DNA from: Blautia sp. AF19-10LB
GTDB lineage: Bacteria > Bacillota > Clostridia > Lachnospirales > Lachnospiraceae
Direction: 5' to 3'
Length of the DNA: 64,000 nt
Assembly: GCF_003461245.1 (NCBI RefSeq)
Contig: NZ_QTWS01000005.1
Location: 92,676-156,675, forward strand
Shown: in pieces, positions 7,880 through 17,365 of the stretch
How the letters are laid out: every line of letters starts with the position of its first letter
How positions within the stretch are numbered: position 1 is the stretch's first letter
Notes under the pieces: model-generated
What the model was told of the DNA's origin: nothing
Seen by the model: only the letters and a program-made list of their open reading frames with translations
The model's database searches: none
Program-made: the position numbers and the translations under genes

Positions 7880-9001
7880 ATGAAAGTTGTAGTTGCTGTT
7901 GATTCATTTAAAGGAAGCATGACTTCCATGGAAGCCGGCATGGCTGTCAAAGCCGGCGTTCTTGCCGCACATAAAGATGCAGAAGTGATCGTCAAACCAC
8001 TGGCTGACGGCGGCGAGGGAACTACGGATGCCCTGATCGAAGGGCTGAATGGAGAACGTGTCGATGTCACAGTTACCGGACCTTATCATGAACCGGTCAA
8101 CGCATATTATGGTTATCTCAAGGACACCAACACTGCTGTCATGGAGATGGCTTCTGCCGCCGGGATCACGATCTCCGAGCAGAAAGATCCTATGATCGCT
8201 ACCACTTACGGTGTCGGTGAAATGATCCTTCACGCCATCAACAAGGGAATCCGCAATTTCATCATCGGAATCGGCGGCAGTGCTACCAATGACGGTGGGA
8301 TCGGAATGCTTAAGGCTCTTGGATTTACTTTCCTTGACAAAGACAGTCAGGACACCGGCGAAGGCGGACAGGCGCTTGCCAAAGTGGCTTCTGTCAGACT
8401 TTCCGACAATGCTGAGCTTCTCTCCCAGTGTAATTTCAAGATCGCATGTGATGTCACAAACCCGCTCTGCGGCTTCCAGGGTGCCACTTACATCTATGGT
8501 CCGCAGAAAGGCGTTACTTCCGAAATGCTTCCGGTCCTCGATGCCGGAATGGAAAACTATGCAAAAGTTACCTCACAGACCATCGGAAAAGACAACATGA
8601 ACGCATCCGGTGCAGGTGCCGCAGGCGGACTTGGTTTTGCATTCTTAAGCTACTTAAACGGAGAACTGACTCCTGGCATCCAGCTTATCCTGAATGCTGT
8701 CCATCTTGAGGACGAAATGAAAAACGCCGATGTTGTCGTAACCGGTGAGGGTCGTCTGGATCATCAGACCGCCATGGGAAAAGCTCCTGTAGGCGTCGCA
8801 AAACTCGGCAAAAAATATGGTGCAAAAACCGTCGCTTTTGCAGGAAGCGTCACAAAAGAAGCCGTTGCCTGCAACGAAGCCGGTATTGATGCATTTTTTC
8901 CGATCGTCCGTGGAATCTCCACCCTCAGTGAAGCCATGGATCCGGCTACTGCCAAAGCCAATATGGCTGCAGCGGTGGAACAGGTATTCCGTCTGCTTTA
9001 A
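7880..9001 (+). CDS. glxK: Glycerate 2-kinase
   Basis: A 373-residue member of the GarK/GlxK family, which phosphorylates D-glycerate for entry into glycolysis. Family blocks are DSFKGSMTS at the N-terminus, ADGGEGT near 42-48, GIGGSATNDGGIGML near 130-144 and GEGRLDHQT near 290. Length is normal for the family. The start follows AGGGGG. Its substrate would be made by GarR, encoded 33 kb away, linking this island to the galactarate/glucarate cluster. The CdaR-type regulator just downstream is the family's usual regulator. Confidence 0.93.
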   Translation: MKVVVAVDSFKGSMTSMEAGMAVKAGVLAAHKDAEVIVKPLADGGEGTTDALIEGLNGERVDVTVTGPYHEPVNAYYGYLKDTNTAVMEMASAAGITISEQKDPMIATTYGVGEMILHAINKGIRNFIIGIGGSATNDGGIGMLKALGFTFLDKDSQDTGEGGQALAKVASVRLSDNAELLSQCNFKIACDVTNPLCGFQGATYIYGPQKGVTSEMLPVLDAGMENYAKVTSQTIGKDNMNASGAGAAGGLGFAFLSYLNGELTPGIQLILNAVHLEDEMKNADVVVTGEGRLDHQTAMGKAPVGVAKLGKKYGAKTVAFAGSVTKEAVACNEAGIDAFFPIVRGISTLSEAMDPATAKANMAAAVEQVFRLL

Positions 9002-9021
9002 CTTTGTCCCTTTTCTCCCTT

Positions 9022-9064
9022 TGCCCGCTGGTCCCTCTCCCGTATGCCAGCGGGCTTTTTTGCG
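9022..9064 (+). terminator. Terminator after glycerate kinase
   Basis: GCCCGCTGG pairs with CCAGCGGGC around a 15-base loop, followed by six T residues. Confidence 0.85.
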
Positions 9065-9147
9065 TATAAAACTGGTATTTTGGCGGCTGATTCGTTATAA
9101 TATGAAGAACGGGTTTTTTACTATATAAAATAATGGGGTATTTTATC

Positions 9148-9528
9148 ATGAAAAAAATAGCACTTATCACAGACGGCTGGAAACGTTACGTTACCTATGC
9201 CTGGGTAGAGGGATACCGCCGCTTTGCTTCCGTTCTCCGGCAGAACTGTCCTGTCGGTTCCATATGTATGCGCTATGGTGGCGACGAGTTTGTATGTGTC
9301 GTTCCTGATCTTGACATAAGAAAGCTTCATCAACTGGAACAAAATATCCAGCACGCTCTGGCTGAACTTTCTTCTGCCAGTCATTTCTCGTTTCCAATTG
9401 AAGCAAGCATTGGCAGTGTCATCGCTGACGATCCTGTATTCTCTCTCAATGACTATATCAATCTCGCCGACCAGAAAATGTACCAGACTAAAAAAGCCCA
9501 CAAAGCAGCACGAGGAGCAACACCATGA
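9148..9528 (+). pseudogene. Internally deleted sensor diguanylate cyclase (GGDEF remnant)
   Basis: A 126-residue frame whose first ~22 residues (LITDGWKRYVTYAWVEG) look like the start of a periplasmic-binding-like sensor domain found in much larger GGDEF proteins. From about residue 24 it is the second half of a GGDEF domain (RYGGDEF at 42-48, ADQKMYQTKK near the end). The sensor body and first half of the cyclase domain are missing, so activity is unlikely. The frame is intact and its stop overlaps the next start (ATGA), so it may still couple translation to the regulator. GGGG about ten bases before 9148 favours this start over the ATG at 9133. Confidence 0.65.
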
Positions 9529-10601
9529 CACCTTACATCACCAGAGCACTCGCACAGCAGATCGTAGATACCGTCCGGGATCTGTGCGGACAGAACGTGA
9601 ATTTCATTGACTGTTCCGGGACGATTTTTGCCAGCACAGATGCGACACGCATCGGGACCTTTCATGAAATCGGACAGCAGACGGCCGAGCGCGGTACTGT
9701 GATCGAAGTTCGGGAAAATGACCGTTTTACCGGCACACAGCAGGGTGTCAATCTTCCTGTCTACCATAATCACAAGATGATCGCCGTCATCGGTATCACC
9801 GGAAATCCCGATGAAGTACGCAAATATGCCAAACTGGCTGAACGGATCACCCGGCTTTTGATCCGTGAGAAGGAACTGGACGCTTTTAACCGCACAGAAT
9901 CTGACAAAAAAAGCTATATCCTGCGCGGGCTGATCGACCATGAGGATATCCACCCGGATTATCTCAGAGAAAATCTAACCCGGTGGAACATCAGTGAAAA
10001 AAAGTCCTGGCAGCTTCTTCGCCTGAAAATCCATTCTGACAATGGACCTGCACTCTCCGCTTCTCTGGACACTGCCATCTCCCGGCTTTTTCAGAAGCTT
10101 GACAATCAGCTTTTTACTTTTGTGTACCCGGATGAGTATCTTGCTGTCATCGAAGACAAGGTTTTCCACCGGCAAAGACAGATTCTGCTGGATTTCGCAC
10201 AGAAATATGCAGGCACTCTGTGCATAGCTGTGGGAAACCCGTCCTCAATCCATGAAATCGCAGATTCTGCTTTTTCTGCCGAGATTGCACTGAAATCCAT
10301 ACCTGCCGGATCTAACTATGCAGAGGCTTCCTCTCTGGATCTGGAACTGATCCTCGCCTCCATAAATTCCCGTAACAAAAAAGCCTTCCTGGAGAAAACC
10401 CTCGATAAGCTTTCTCCGGAAGACCTTGAATTACTTCGTATTTACTTTTCCTGTGACATGTCCCTCAAAAAGACCTGCGAGGAAACGTATCTGCATAAGA
10501 ATACAATCCAGTATCGGCTCAATCATATCCATAAGAAATGCGGATACAACCCGCGGGAGTTTCAGGATGCTGTGCGGCTGTATCTGGCACTAAAGATGTA
10601 A
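9525..10601 (+). CDS. cdaR: CdaR-family sugar diacid regulator
   Basis: A 358-residue transcription factor: N-terminal sugar-diacid recognition domain (about 5-135), a GGDEF-like middle domain (about 140-280) and a PucR-type C-terminal helix-turn-helix (about 295-355, containing LKKTCEETYLHKNTIQYRL). In the known family CdaR activates genes for galactarate, glucarate and glycerate use. Here it sits beside glycerate kinase and is translationally coupled to the GGDEF remnant by a 4-base overlap. It may also act on the cluster at 30-42 kb, which is inference. Confidence 0.88.
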   Translation: MTPYITRALAQQIVDTVRDLCGQNVNFIDCSGTIFASTDATRIGTFHEIGQQTAERGTVIEVRENDRFTGTQQGVNLPVYHNHKMIAVIGITGNPDEVRKYAKLAERITRLLIREKELDAFNRTESDKKSYILRGLIDHEDIHPDYLRENLTRWNISEKKSWQLLRLKIHSDNGPALSASLDTAISRLFQKLDNQLFTFVYPDEYLAVIEDKVFHRQRQILLDFAQKYAGTLCIAVGNPSSIHEIADSAFSAEIALKSIPAGSNYAEASSLDLELILASINSRNKKAFLEKTLDKLSPEDLELLRIYFSCDMSLKKTCEETYLHKNTIQYRLNHIHKKCGYNPREFQDAVRLYLALKM

Positions 10602-10606
10602 CAATT

Positions 10607-13030
10607 CTATGCCAGCTGACTGATCAGTTCAAGAATCCTGCCTGCACAGGAACGGATTTCTTCTTCTGTAAGATCTCCGTTTCTGTATGCTTCGCGAATA
10701 CTTTCGGCATCTTCTGCATTTCCAGGCATGATGATGTCATTTCCTGCTGCAGCACATTTCCATGCAACACTTCCATCTTCCGGTACGGTTGTATTCCAGT
10801 CGGACATGATAACTCCATCAAATCCCCACTCTTTCCGGACAATTCTGGTACACAGATCTTTGCTGTTCGCCGCATGCACTCCATTGACAAGATTGTAAGA
10901 AGACATGATTGCTGCCGGCTGACCCTCTTTCACTGCAATTTCAAATCCACGAAGATAAATTTCTCTGAGTGTCCTCTCTGAAATCTTTACATCCACCCCC
11001 ATGCGGTTGTCTTCCTGATTATTACATGCAAAATGCTTAATTGTAACACCGCATCCCTTACGGCACTGCACACCTTTTGTTACAGATGCTGCCAGCGTTC
11101 CTGAGAGGAACGGATCTTCTGAATAATACTCAAAATTTCGTCCACAAAGAGGATTTCTGTGGATATTCAGACCCGGTGCCAGCCACAGATTGACGTGAAA
11201 TGCTTCCATCTCAAGTGCAACCGCTTCTCCAAATCTCTGCATCAGATCTCTGTTCCATGTCTGAGCCATTACAGTTCCTACCGGGAATGCAGTGCAGTAC
11301 TGATAATACTGGTCAGCACCCTCATGCTCTTCTCTGTCTACCAGGAAGCCATTCTCCAGTGCCCCCAGTACACCAATTCCATAAACGGTATCTGTTGCCC
11401 TGTCCACTTCATAGTGCTGCTGCAATCGGATACCTGCCGGCCCGTCTGCCATGATCAGCGATGGAACACCATACTTGTCAAGAAGTCCTTCTGTTGTCTC
11501 ACCTGCGGTTCCCGGAACGCGGATTCCTGCTGCCCCCAGAGTACTTGTTGTTTCTGCAATATTTCCGTAGAGAAGAGGAATCAGATCTTCTGCCATCTGT
11601 TCCGTGGCATAAGCTGATCTGTATATTTTTTTCTCTTCTGGATGCGGTGTAAAAACAATACAATGGCTGTTATCTGCCGTTGTTTTTCTGCATTCGTACG
11701 TTTTCCACAGTTCTTCTTCTATCTCTGCTGTGTTTTCCAGGACACAGGTATCCTCCAACGATACACTTTGCTCTACTTTCACAGTGCTGCTGTATTCGAG
11801 AGATACAGAACTGTTTCCGGTCCAGATACCATAGGTTCCTTTTTCTACGATCCACTGATGTTTTTCCTCAGAAAAATATGCCAGTTCTTTCTGTCCAACT
11901 GTGATCTTCAATGTTTCAGCTTCTCCCGGCTGCAAAAGCTTTGTTTTTGCATACCCAACGAGACGGCGATATTCTTTCTTTACCTCTGTCTGAGGAAGAG
12001 ATGCATAAATCTGCACAACTTCTTTTCCTGCATAAGTATCTCCGATATTAGTAACTTTCATTTCAACTGTAAGTTCTTTCTCCGAAGTCTCAATCCCTTT
12101 GAATTCTATTTTAAACTCTGTATAGGACAGTCCGAATCCAAACGGAAACAGTGGCTTTTTGCCAAAGCTGTCAAAATAACGGTATCCGACAAAAATCCCT
12201 TCTTTGTACTCTTCGGTATCCAGATTTCCATTCAGATAACTGTAATCCTCTGCAAAAGGGCAGTCTTCATATCTTCTCGCCCAGGTTGTCGTCAGTTTCG
12301 CACTTGGTACACAGTTTCCCAGCAGGATGTCTGCAACCGCATATCCACTCTCCTGCCCCGGCTGGGAAATATTAAGGATTGCCTTTATGTTCTCTGTATT
12401 TTCCAGAATGTCAGTCAGTTCGATCGGACCACCCGCATTCAGAAGCAGGATGACCGGAATCTTTTTTTCATTCAGGAAAAAAAGATCTGCTGCTTCTCTC
12501 TCACTCAGATAATAGTCTCCTTTTACCCTGCGGCGGTCTTTACCCTCTCCGGAAATACGGCTGAGCACATACACAGCTGCTTTTGCATCTACTATATCCT
12601 TTGCTTCAACAGCCCGTCCTTCCGGAAGAATAAAAGGGTTGCTTGCGTATGCATCAAATGGATTATCTACGTGCTTTGCATCCTCAAGGATTTTTTCTTT
12701 CCAGACATTTCGTGCGTTTTTATAACGTTCTTCATAATCCTCCAGCCAGTCCTCGCTGGTAATAGTCACACCTGCTTCTTTCATTCCCTGATAAATGGAA
12801 ATATTTTCTCTGTTATTTACATCACCGGAACCAATTCCGCCTTTAATAGTCTTTTCTGCCCCACTTCCAAGCAGTGCAATAGCTGAAGCTGTGGAAAGAG
12901 GAAGTACTCCTTCGTTTTTCAGAAGTACAATACCTTCCACCGCCGCTTCTCTTGCCAGAGTCCGGTGTCTGATTTCAAGTTCAGACAGACTCTGATCCAT
13001 ACTTCCACTGTGTCCCCATACATCTTTCAT
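10607..13030 (-). CDS. GH3 beta-glucosidase with swapped domain order
   Basis: An 807-residue GH3 enzyme in the permuted arrangement. The C-terminal-type alpha/beta domain comes first (about 30-310, ending in FPFGFGLSYTEF), then a fibronectin-III-like domain (about 320-410), and the catalytic barrel last (about 480-800). The barrel shows MADGPAG, KHFACNNQE and the nucleophile in MSDWNTT (about Asp744). The same order is known from rumen clostridial GH3 enzymes. There is no signal peptide, so it acts on imported beta-glucosides. It is the last gene of the ABC operon; its stop is five bases from the stop of the convergent cdaR, leaving no room for a terminator. Confidence 0.9.
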   Translation of the reverse strand: MKDVWGHSGSMDQSLSELEIRHRTLAREAAVEGIVLLKNEGVLPLSTASAIALLGSGAEKTIKGGIGSGDVNNRENISIYQGMKEAGVTITSEDWLEDYEERYKNARNVWKEKILEDAKHVDNPFDAYASNPFILPEGRAVEAKDIVDAKAAVYVLSRISGEGKDRRRVKGDYYLSEREAADLFFLNEKKIPVILLLNAGGPIELTDILENTENIKAILNISQPGQESGYAVADILLGNCVPSAKLTTTWARRYEDCPFAEDYSYLNGNLDTEEYKEGIFVGYRYFDSFGKKPLFPFGFGLSYTEFKIEFKGIETSEKELTVEMKVTNIGDTYAGKEVVQIYASLPQTEVKKEYRRLVGYAKTKLLQPGEAETLKITVGQKELAYFSEEKHQWIVEKGTYGIWTGNSSVSLEYSSTVKVEQSVSLEDTCVLENTAEIEEELWKTYECRKTTADNSHCIVFTPHPEEKKIYRSAYATEQMAEDLIPLLYGNIAETTSTLGAAGIRVPGTAGETTEGLLDKYGVPSLIMADGPAGIRLQQHYEVDRATDTVYGIGVLGALENGFLVDREEHEGADQYYQYCTAFPVGTVMAQTWNRDLMQRFGEAVALEMEAFHVNLWLAPGLNIHRNPLCGRNFEYYSEDPFLSGTLAASVTKGVQCRKGCGVTIKHFACNNQEDNRMGVDVKISERTLREIYLRGFEIAVKEGQPAAIMSSYNLVNGVHAANSKDLCTRIVRKEWGFDGVIMSDWNTTVPEDGSVAWKCAAAGNDIIMPGNAEDAESIREAYRNGDLTEEEIRSCAGRILELISQLA

Positions 13031-13073
13031 ATATAATCCTCCTGCTAACGTTTGAATTTATTTTATACAACAA

Positions 13074-13125
13074 AAGAACGACAGCATTCTTTATCCTTTA
13101 TACAAGAATATCCTGCTGCGTTCTT
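13074..13125 (-). other. Intercistronic hairpin
   Basis: AAGAACG facing CGTTCTT with an inner AGCAGG/ATTCTT pairing forms an imperfect stem between the second permease and the GH3 gene. It has no T run on the minus strand and could tune mRNA stability inside the operon. Confidence 0.45.
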
Positions 13126-13149
13126 CTGACTGATGATAACTTTTATTTT

Positions 13150-13995
13150 TTACTCTTTTACGCCACCCAGCGTAACACCTGCGATGATATATTTTGACAG
13201 AAGCAGATAAACAATAATGATCGGTACGATAGCAACAGTGATCATCATGTAAATCTTACCCATATCAAAGTTCATGTAATCAGCACCTCGTAATGTTGCA
13301 ATCAGGATCGGAACCGTCATCTTGTTCTTGGACTGGATAACCAATGCCGGTACGAAGTAGTTGTTCCATGATCCAACAAAGGTAAAGATTGCCTGAACTG
13401 CGATCGCCGGTTTCATGATTGGAAGTACAATACGGTTGAATGTATGGAACTCTCCAGATCCGTCAATTCTGGCAGCTTCCACCAGTGACAGCGGAAGAGA
13501 AGATTGTAAATAACTGTACATAAAGTAAAATACTGCCGGTGAAGCAATGGACGGAATAATCAGCGGAAGAAGTGAATCATACATTCCCATCTTTGTGATC
13601 AGTCTCAGGAATCCCATTGCAGTTACCTGTGTCGGCATAACAAGGATTGCCATGATGAAAGTAAAAGCAACTTTCTTTCCCTTGAAATCATAAGCATAAA
13701 TGCCATATGCAGTCAGGGAAGAAAAGTATGTACATAATGCTGCAGAGCATCCGGACACGATCACACTGTTAATGATTCCTCTGAACATTGGAAAGCTTCC
13801 ATCATTTGCCACACTTTTCAGGTTATCCAGAAAATGTTTACCCGGAATGATAGAAAAGCCTTTCTGCAGTTCTGCATGTGAATGCGTTGCATTGATAAGC
13901 AGAATCGCAAAGAAAAACAGACACATAAAAGATAAGAGAATGAGTACAATATGTGCGAAAATGCTCATCACACGTTTTCCTGAATTTGTTTTCAT
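13150..13995 (-). CDS. Carbohydrate ABC transporter permease (MalG type)
   Basis: A 281-residue membrane protein with about six hydrophobic segments and the cytoplasmic EAA loop (EAARIDGSGEFHTF then LPIMKP, about 180-205) that contacts the ATPase. It is the second permease of a CUT1-type importer and overlaps the upstream permease by 4 bases. The operon contains no ATPase gene. Confidence 0.92.
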   Translation of the reverse strand: MKTNSGKRVMSIFAHIVLILLSFMCLFFFAILLINATHSHAELQKGFSIIPGKHFLDNLKSVANDGSFPMFRGIINSVIVSGCSAALCTYFSSLTAYGIYAYDFKGKKVAFTFIMAILVMPTQVTAMGFLRLITKMGMYDSLLPLIIPSIASPAVFYFMYSYLQSSLPLSLVEAARIDGSGEFHTFNRIVLPIMKPAIAVQAIFTFVGSWNNYFVPALVIQSKNKMTVPILIATLRGADYMNFDMGKIYMMITVAIVPIIIVYLLLSKYIIAGVTLGGVKE

Positions 13996-14954
13996 GATCT
14001 TGCTCTTCTCCTTTCTTCTTTTGCACGTTTCTTAGCTGCCTTTTTTGAACCATCTGGATCGTTGTCATTGGTCATTCTGTAAACAAAGAAGCAGAGGATA
14101 CCACTGATGATGAACAGGTAAACAGATAATGCACCTGCCATTCCATAATTCTTGCTCTTCAGATGACTGTTCAGGAACATGATCAGTGTCATGGATGTTC
14201 TGTCCGGATTACCCTGTCCGTTTGTCAGGATCTGAGGAACATCAAACATCTGAAGACCACCGATGATAGATGTGATCAGTGTGTATGCAAGGATCGGACG
14301 GATCATTGGCAGTGTAATATAGAAAAATCTCTGAATTCCATTGCATCCATCCAGATCAGCAGCCTCATAGACCTCCACACTTACACCCATAACTGCCGCC
14401 ATCAGCATGATCGTTGTATTTCCAAACCACATCATAAAGTTCATAAATCCGATCAGTCCTCTTGTTCCCAGAACAGAACCCAGGAAATCAATCGGTGCTT
14501 TCAGAACACCCAGAGACAGCAGAATAGAGTTGACCGGACCATTGGTAGAGAACATCGTAAAGAATAATAAGGCAAATGCAGACGCCATGATCAGGTTCGG
14601 CAGATAAATAACTACTTTAAAGAACTGTTTGCCGTGGATCTTCATTCGAAGATCTGTAAACCAGCAGGCAAGTACAAGTGCAACCACGATCTGCGGAACA
14701 AAACCGATCAGCCACAGGATCAATGTGTTTTTTCCATACAGGAACATATCTGATTTCAAAAGACTGATGTAGTTTTTCATGCCGACAAAATTCGGACCTA
14801 CTACCTTGATACCCGAACGATAATATTCGAAAAAGCTGTATCTTACAGTATCGATCAAAGGAATAAGAGAAAATATCAGATACGCGATAAAAAATGGAAG
14901 AATAAATAACAAGCCCCATTTTCCGTAATCAATATTTTTTTTCTTTTTTTTCAT
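13992..14954 (-). CDS. Carbohydrate ABC transporter permease (MalF type)
   Basis: A 320-residue permease with a lysine-rich N-terminus, about six membrane segments, and the EAA loop YEAADLDGCNG...LPMIRP near 215-240. It pairs with the downstream MalG-type permease and follows the binding-protein gene in a standard CUT1 order. The C-terminus is strongly basic. Confidence 0.92.
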   Translation of the reverse strand: MKKKKKNIDYGKWGLLFILPFFIAYLIFSLIPLIDTVRYSFFEYYRSGIKVVGPNFVGMKNYISLLKSDMFLYGKNTLILWLIGFVPQIVVALVLACWFTDLRMKIHGKQFFKVVIYLPNLIMASAFALLFFTMFSTNGPVNSILLSLGVLKAPIDFLGSVLGTRGLIGFMNFMMWFGNTTIMLMAAVMGVSVEVYEAADLDGCNGIQRFFYITLPMIRPILAYTLITSIIGGLQMFDVPQILTNGQGNPDRTSMTLIMFLNSHLKSKNYGMAGALSVYLFIISGILCFFVYRMTNDNDPDGSKKAAKKRAKEERRRARS

Positions 14955-15012
14955 AAATGCCTTTCCTTTCCAATAAACAGCAGGGCACTCTGTACCCTGC
15001 TGATCTGATCAT

Positions 15013-16374
15013 TTATTCCGGCCACTGTACTTCTGTGATTTCCGGATAACGTTCCATGATTGCTGTTTCAAAGTTTGATTTTGCTTTGTCAAACTCAACA
15101 TTTCCCTGGAAATAATCGCTGAAAGCATTCTGGATCAGCTCTACACAGCCCTGATCATAAGGGGAAAGCGGGGCAATTTTGATGTTTTCTGCAACCGGTG
15201 CAAAATATTCAAATGGATTCTGTCCACCGAGGAAATCAGAAGCGAATGCATCGTCAGAAGCAGCCTCCTGCATACCGGATTTTGTATTTGTAAAGTCAGC
15301 ATAGTCCTGGGAAATCTTTAACAGGTTGTCTTTGTTTCCAGTCAGAGCAAGGATAATATCTTTTGCATGTTCCGTGTTGTCTGTTCCTGTTGCTACATGG
15401 ATATAAGATCCGCCCCAGTTGTATTCCTGCGGTGGGTTTGTAACAGCCCAGGCACCGTCTTCGCCATCCCAGTTTGGTTTCAGGGTAAAGTCAATTCCCC
15501 ATGCCGGGAACAGGAATGCGAATACTTTGGAGTCAGAGCTCATAGCTTTGTTCCAGTCATCGTTCCACTGACCTTTTACAGTTTTGTTCAGATATCCTGC
15601 ATCCAGCCATTCTTTTGAATCACTTATCCAATCCATGATCTTCTGGTCAACTTTGATCGTTGTGCTTCCCGGCTCTACCCATGAATTTTCGATGCTGTTT
15701 CCATACAGACGGAATGTATCTGCATAAGAAGCAAATGTGTAGTATCCTTTTGCTTTCAGTTCTTCTGCTGTTGCTTTTGTTGTATCCCAGTCCTTTAATT
15801 TCTCGCCTACTGTTTTCGGATCATCTGTTCCAAATACATCTTTTGCGATGTCACGACGATATACCAGAGTTCCCGGGCAGCACTGCCATGTAGAACCTCT
15901 CTGTACTCCATCAGTGTCAGATGCTGTTGTTTTTGTAAAATCATACTGATCTGCAAGATCTTTGTCAGGATCAATTCCGAGGTCTTTAAGTGGAATTGCC
16001 ACATCTGCATCTTTGTCTGTATATTTATTTACATAGTCTGTCTCTGACAGGAAAATATCTACTTTGTCATCGTCTGCCGCATCCGCCTGGTTCATCAATG
16101 CTTCATCCAGTTTTTGCTGGTAAACGCCATCCTGATTCGGGTTAATGACCCAGTGAATCTCTGTTCCATCTTTCAGTGTTGTAACTGTTCCATCCTTTGA
16201 TGTAGATTCTACTTCCGGATATACAGCTTCCAATCTCTGACGAAATTCATCATTCCAGGAATAAATATTGATCACTTTTCCTTCTCCGGAATCCGCACTT
16301 ACTACAGTTGCTGCTGAGAGTGTTCCTGCAACAACTGCTGCTGTCAGGATTACAGATACAAATTTTCTTTTCAT
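15013..16374 (-). CDS. Sugar-binding protein of ABC transporter
   Basis: A 453-residue extracellular solute-binding protein (family 1 type). The chosen start at 16374 follows AAGGAGG; an upstream in-frame ATG lacks a site. The N-terminus is a signal peptide (MKRKFVSVILTAA..., cleavage probably after VVSA near 30), and there is no lipobox cysteine, unusual for a Gram-positive binding protein. Aromatic and acidic residues are frequent, as in oligosaccharide binders. GH3 and GH94 genes around it suggest a beta-glucoside ligand. Confidence 0.88.
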   Translation of the reverse strand: MKRKFVSVILTAAVVAGTLSAATVVSADSGEGKVINIYSWNDEFRQRLEAVYPEVESTSKDGTVTTLKDGTEIHWVINPNQDGVYQQKLDEALMNQADAADDDKVDIFLSETDYVNKYTDKDADVAIPLKDLGIDPDKDLADQYDFTKTTASDTDGVQRGSTWQCCPGTLVYRRDIAKDVFGTDDPKTVGEKLKDWDTTKATAEELKAKGYYTFASYADTFRLYGNSIENSWVEPGSTTIKVDQKIMDWISDSKEWLDAGYLNKTVKGQWNDDWNKAMSSDSKVFAFLFPAWGIDFTLKPNWDGEDGAWAVTNPPQEYNWGGSYIHVATGTDNTEHAKDIILALTGNKDNLLKISQDYADFTNTKSGMQEAASDDAFASDFLGGQNPFEYFAPVAENIKIAPLSPYDQGCVELIQNAFSDYFQGNVEFDKAKSNFETAIMERYPEITEVQWPE

Positions 16375-16473
16375 TAAAAATTCCTCCTTGTTCAAAGCAT
16401 TTTTCACTGTTTTCTCTTTGATGATGATACTATATCATTTTTGACATTCAAAATATATTATTAATCTTAACAA

Positions 16474-16492
16474 AATGTCAGATTCATGTCAT
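16474..16492 (-). promoter_or_regulatory. Putative AraC-regulator site upstream of the ABC/GH3 operon
   Basis: AATGTCAGATTCATGTCAT (plus-strand reading), about 100 bases upstream of the binding-protein start. It matches 16 of 19 positions of a site at the same relative place upstream of the GH94 operon (22580-22598). A -10-like GATATAGTAT follows on the minus strand. Confidence 0.5.
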
Positions 16493-16527
16493 AATATAAA
16501 AAATCAACACATTAAGGAGTGATGTTT

Positions 16528-17268
16528 ATGGCAATTTCAAAAGACTGGTACCACACTGAAATGAAAAACGATGATATGGAGATCCTGCACCGTTCTCCCT
16601 CCGTAGAATACTCTTTTTATAATGCAGTCCGAAGCGGAGACATGGAGACTGTCACTGCAAACTGCAAAAACGATTCCTTTCTTCATCTCGAAGGAACTGG
16701 TGTCCTTTCAAGAAATCCTCTGACCAATATCAAATATCATTTTGTGGTAACCACCGCCATGCTGACCCGTTATTGCATTGACGGAGGACTGGAACCGGAG
16801 CAGGCTTATCGCCTCAGTGACTTCTATATCTTAAAAATGGATTCCTGTACCTCGATCCGTGAAGTTGCAGACCTCCACCATATTATGGCAAAAGATTTTA
16901 CCGGAAAAATGCTTCTTCAGAAAAAAAGTTCTGTTCTGTCCAAACCTGTCATTGAATGCATCAACTATATCTACAGTCACATAAAAGAAAGAATCACCAT
17001 TCAGGATCTGGCTGAACATACAGGGCTGTCCTGCAATTATCTTTCCCGTATATTCAAGCAGAATCTTGGTGTATCGATCAGTGACTACATCCGTGAACAG
17101 AAAATAGAAAAAGCCACTCATCTTCTCAGATATTCTGATCAGTCTATCGTGGATATTGCGGCGTATCTTTCCTTTTCCTCACAGAGTCACTTTATACAGA
17201 TTTTTGAAGGCTATACAGGACTGACACCAAAGAAATACCGCGACAAATACTACAAATCCATGTGGTAG
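16528..17268 (+). CDS. AraC-family transcriptional regulator
   Basis: A 246-residue regulator with a C-terminal pair of helix-turn-helix motifs (about 155-245: IQDLAEHTGLSCNYLSR, then IVDIAAYLSFSSQSHF and GLTPKKYRDK). The N-terminal ~140 residues are a helical sensory part of the short type seen in Clostridia. AAGGAG lies eight bases before 16528; closer ATG and GTG codons upstream are too near that site. It is divergent from the ABC/GH3 operon and close to the GH94 operon, so it is the natural candidate to control both. Confidence 0.88.
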   Translation: MAISKDWYHTEMKNDDMEILHRSPSVEYSFYNAVRSGDMETVTANCKNDSFLHLEGTGVLSRNPLTNIKYHFVVTTAMLTRYCIDGGLEPEQAYRLSDFYILKMDSCTSIREVADLHHIMAKDFTGKMLLQKKSSVLSKPVIECINYIYSHIKERITIQDLAEHTGLSCNYLSRIFKQNLGVSISDYIREQKIEKATHLLRYSDQSIVDIAAYLSFSSQSHFIQIFEGYTGLTPKKYRDKYYKSMW

Positions 17269-17315
17269 ACCAGCAGACATGCCTCTGTCTCTCTCCGGCA
17301 TTGAGAAAAACAGAA

Positions 17316-17365
17316 AACAACCCGGCATTATGTCATTTTGCTACATAATGTCGGGTTGTTTTTAT
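17316..17365. terminator. Bidirectional terminator
   Basis: AACCCGGCATTATGT pairs with ACATAATGTCGGGTT around a nine-base loop, with T-rich flanks on both strands, between the convergent araC-type gene and the GH94 gene. Confidence 0.85.

Noticed and set aside
9133..9147. Upstream ATG as start of the GGDEF remnant
   Set aside because: The GGGG that serves as ribosome-binding site overlaps this ATG; the ATG at 9148 is correctly spaced and gives the conserved MKKIALITDGW start.
11642..12886. Long plus-strand reading frame of 414 codons
   Set aside because: It lies entirely antisense to the GH3 gene, has no ribosome-binding site and its product is rich in Cys, Phe and Ser with no family features.
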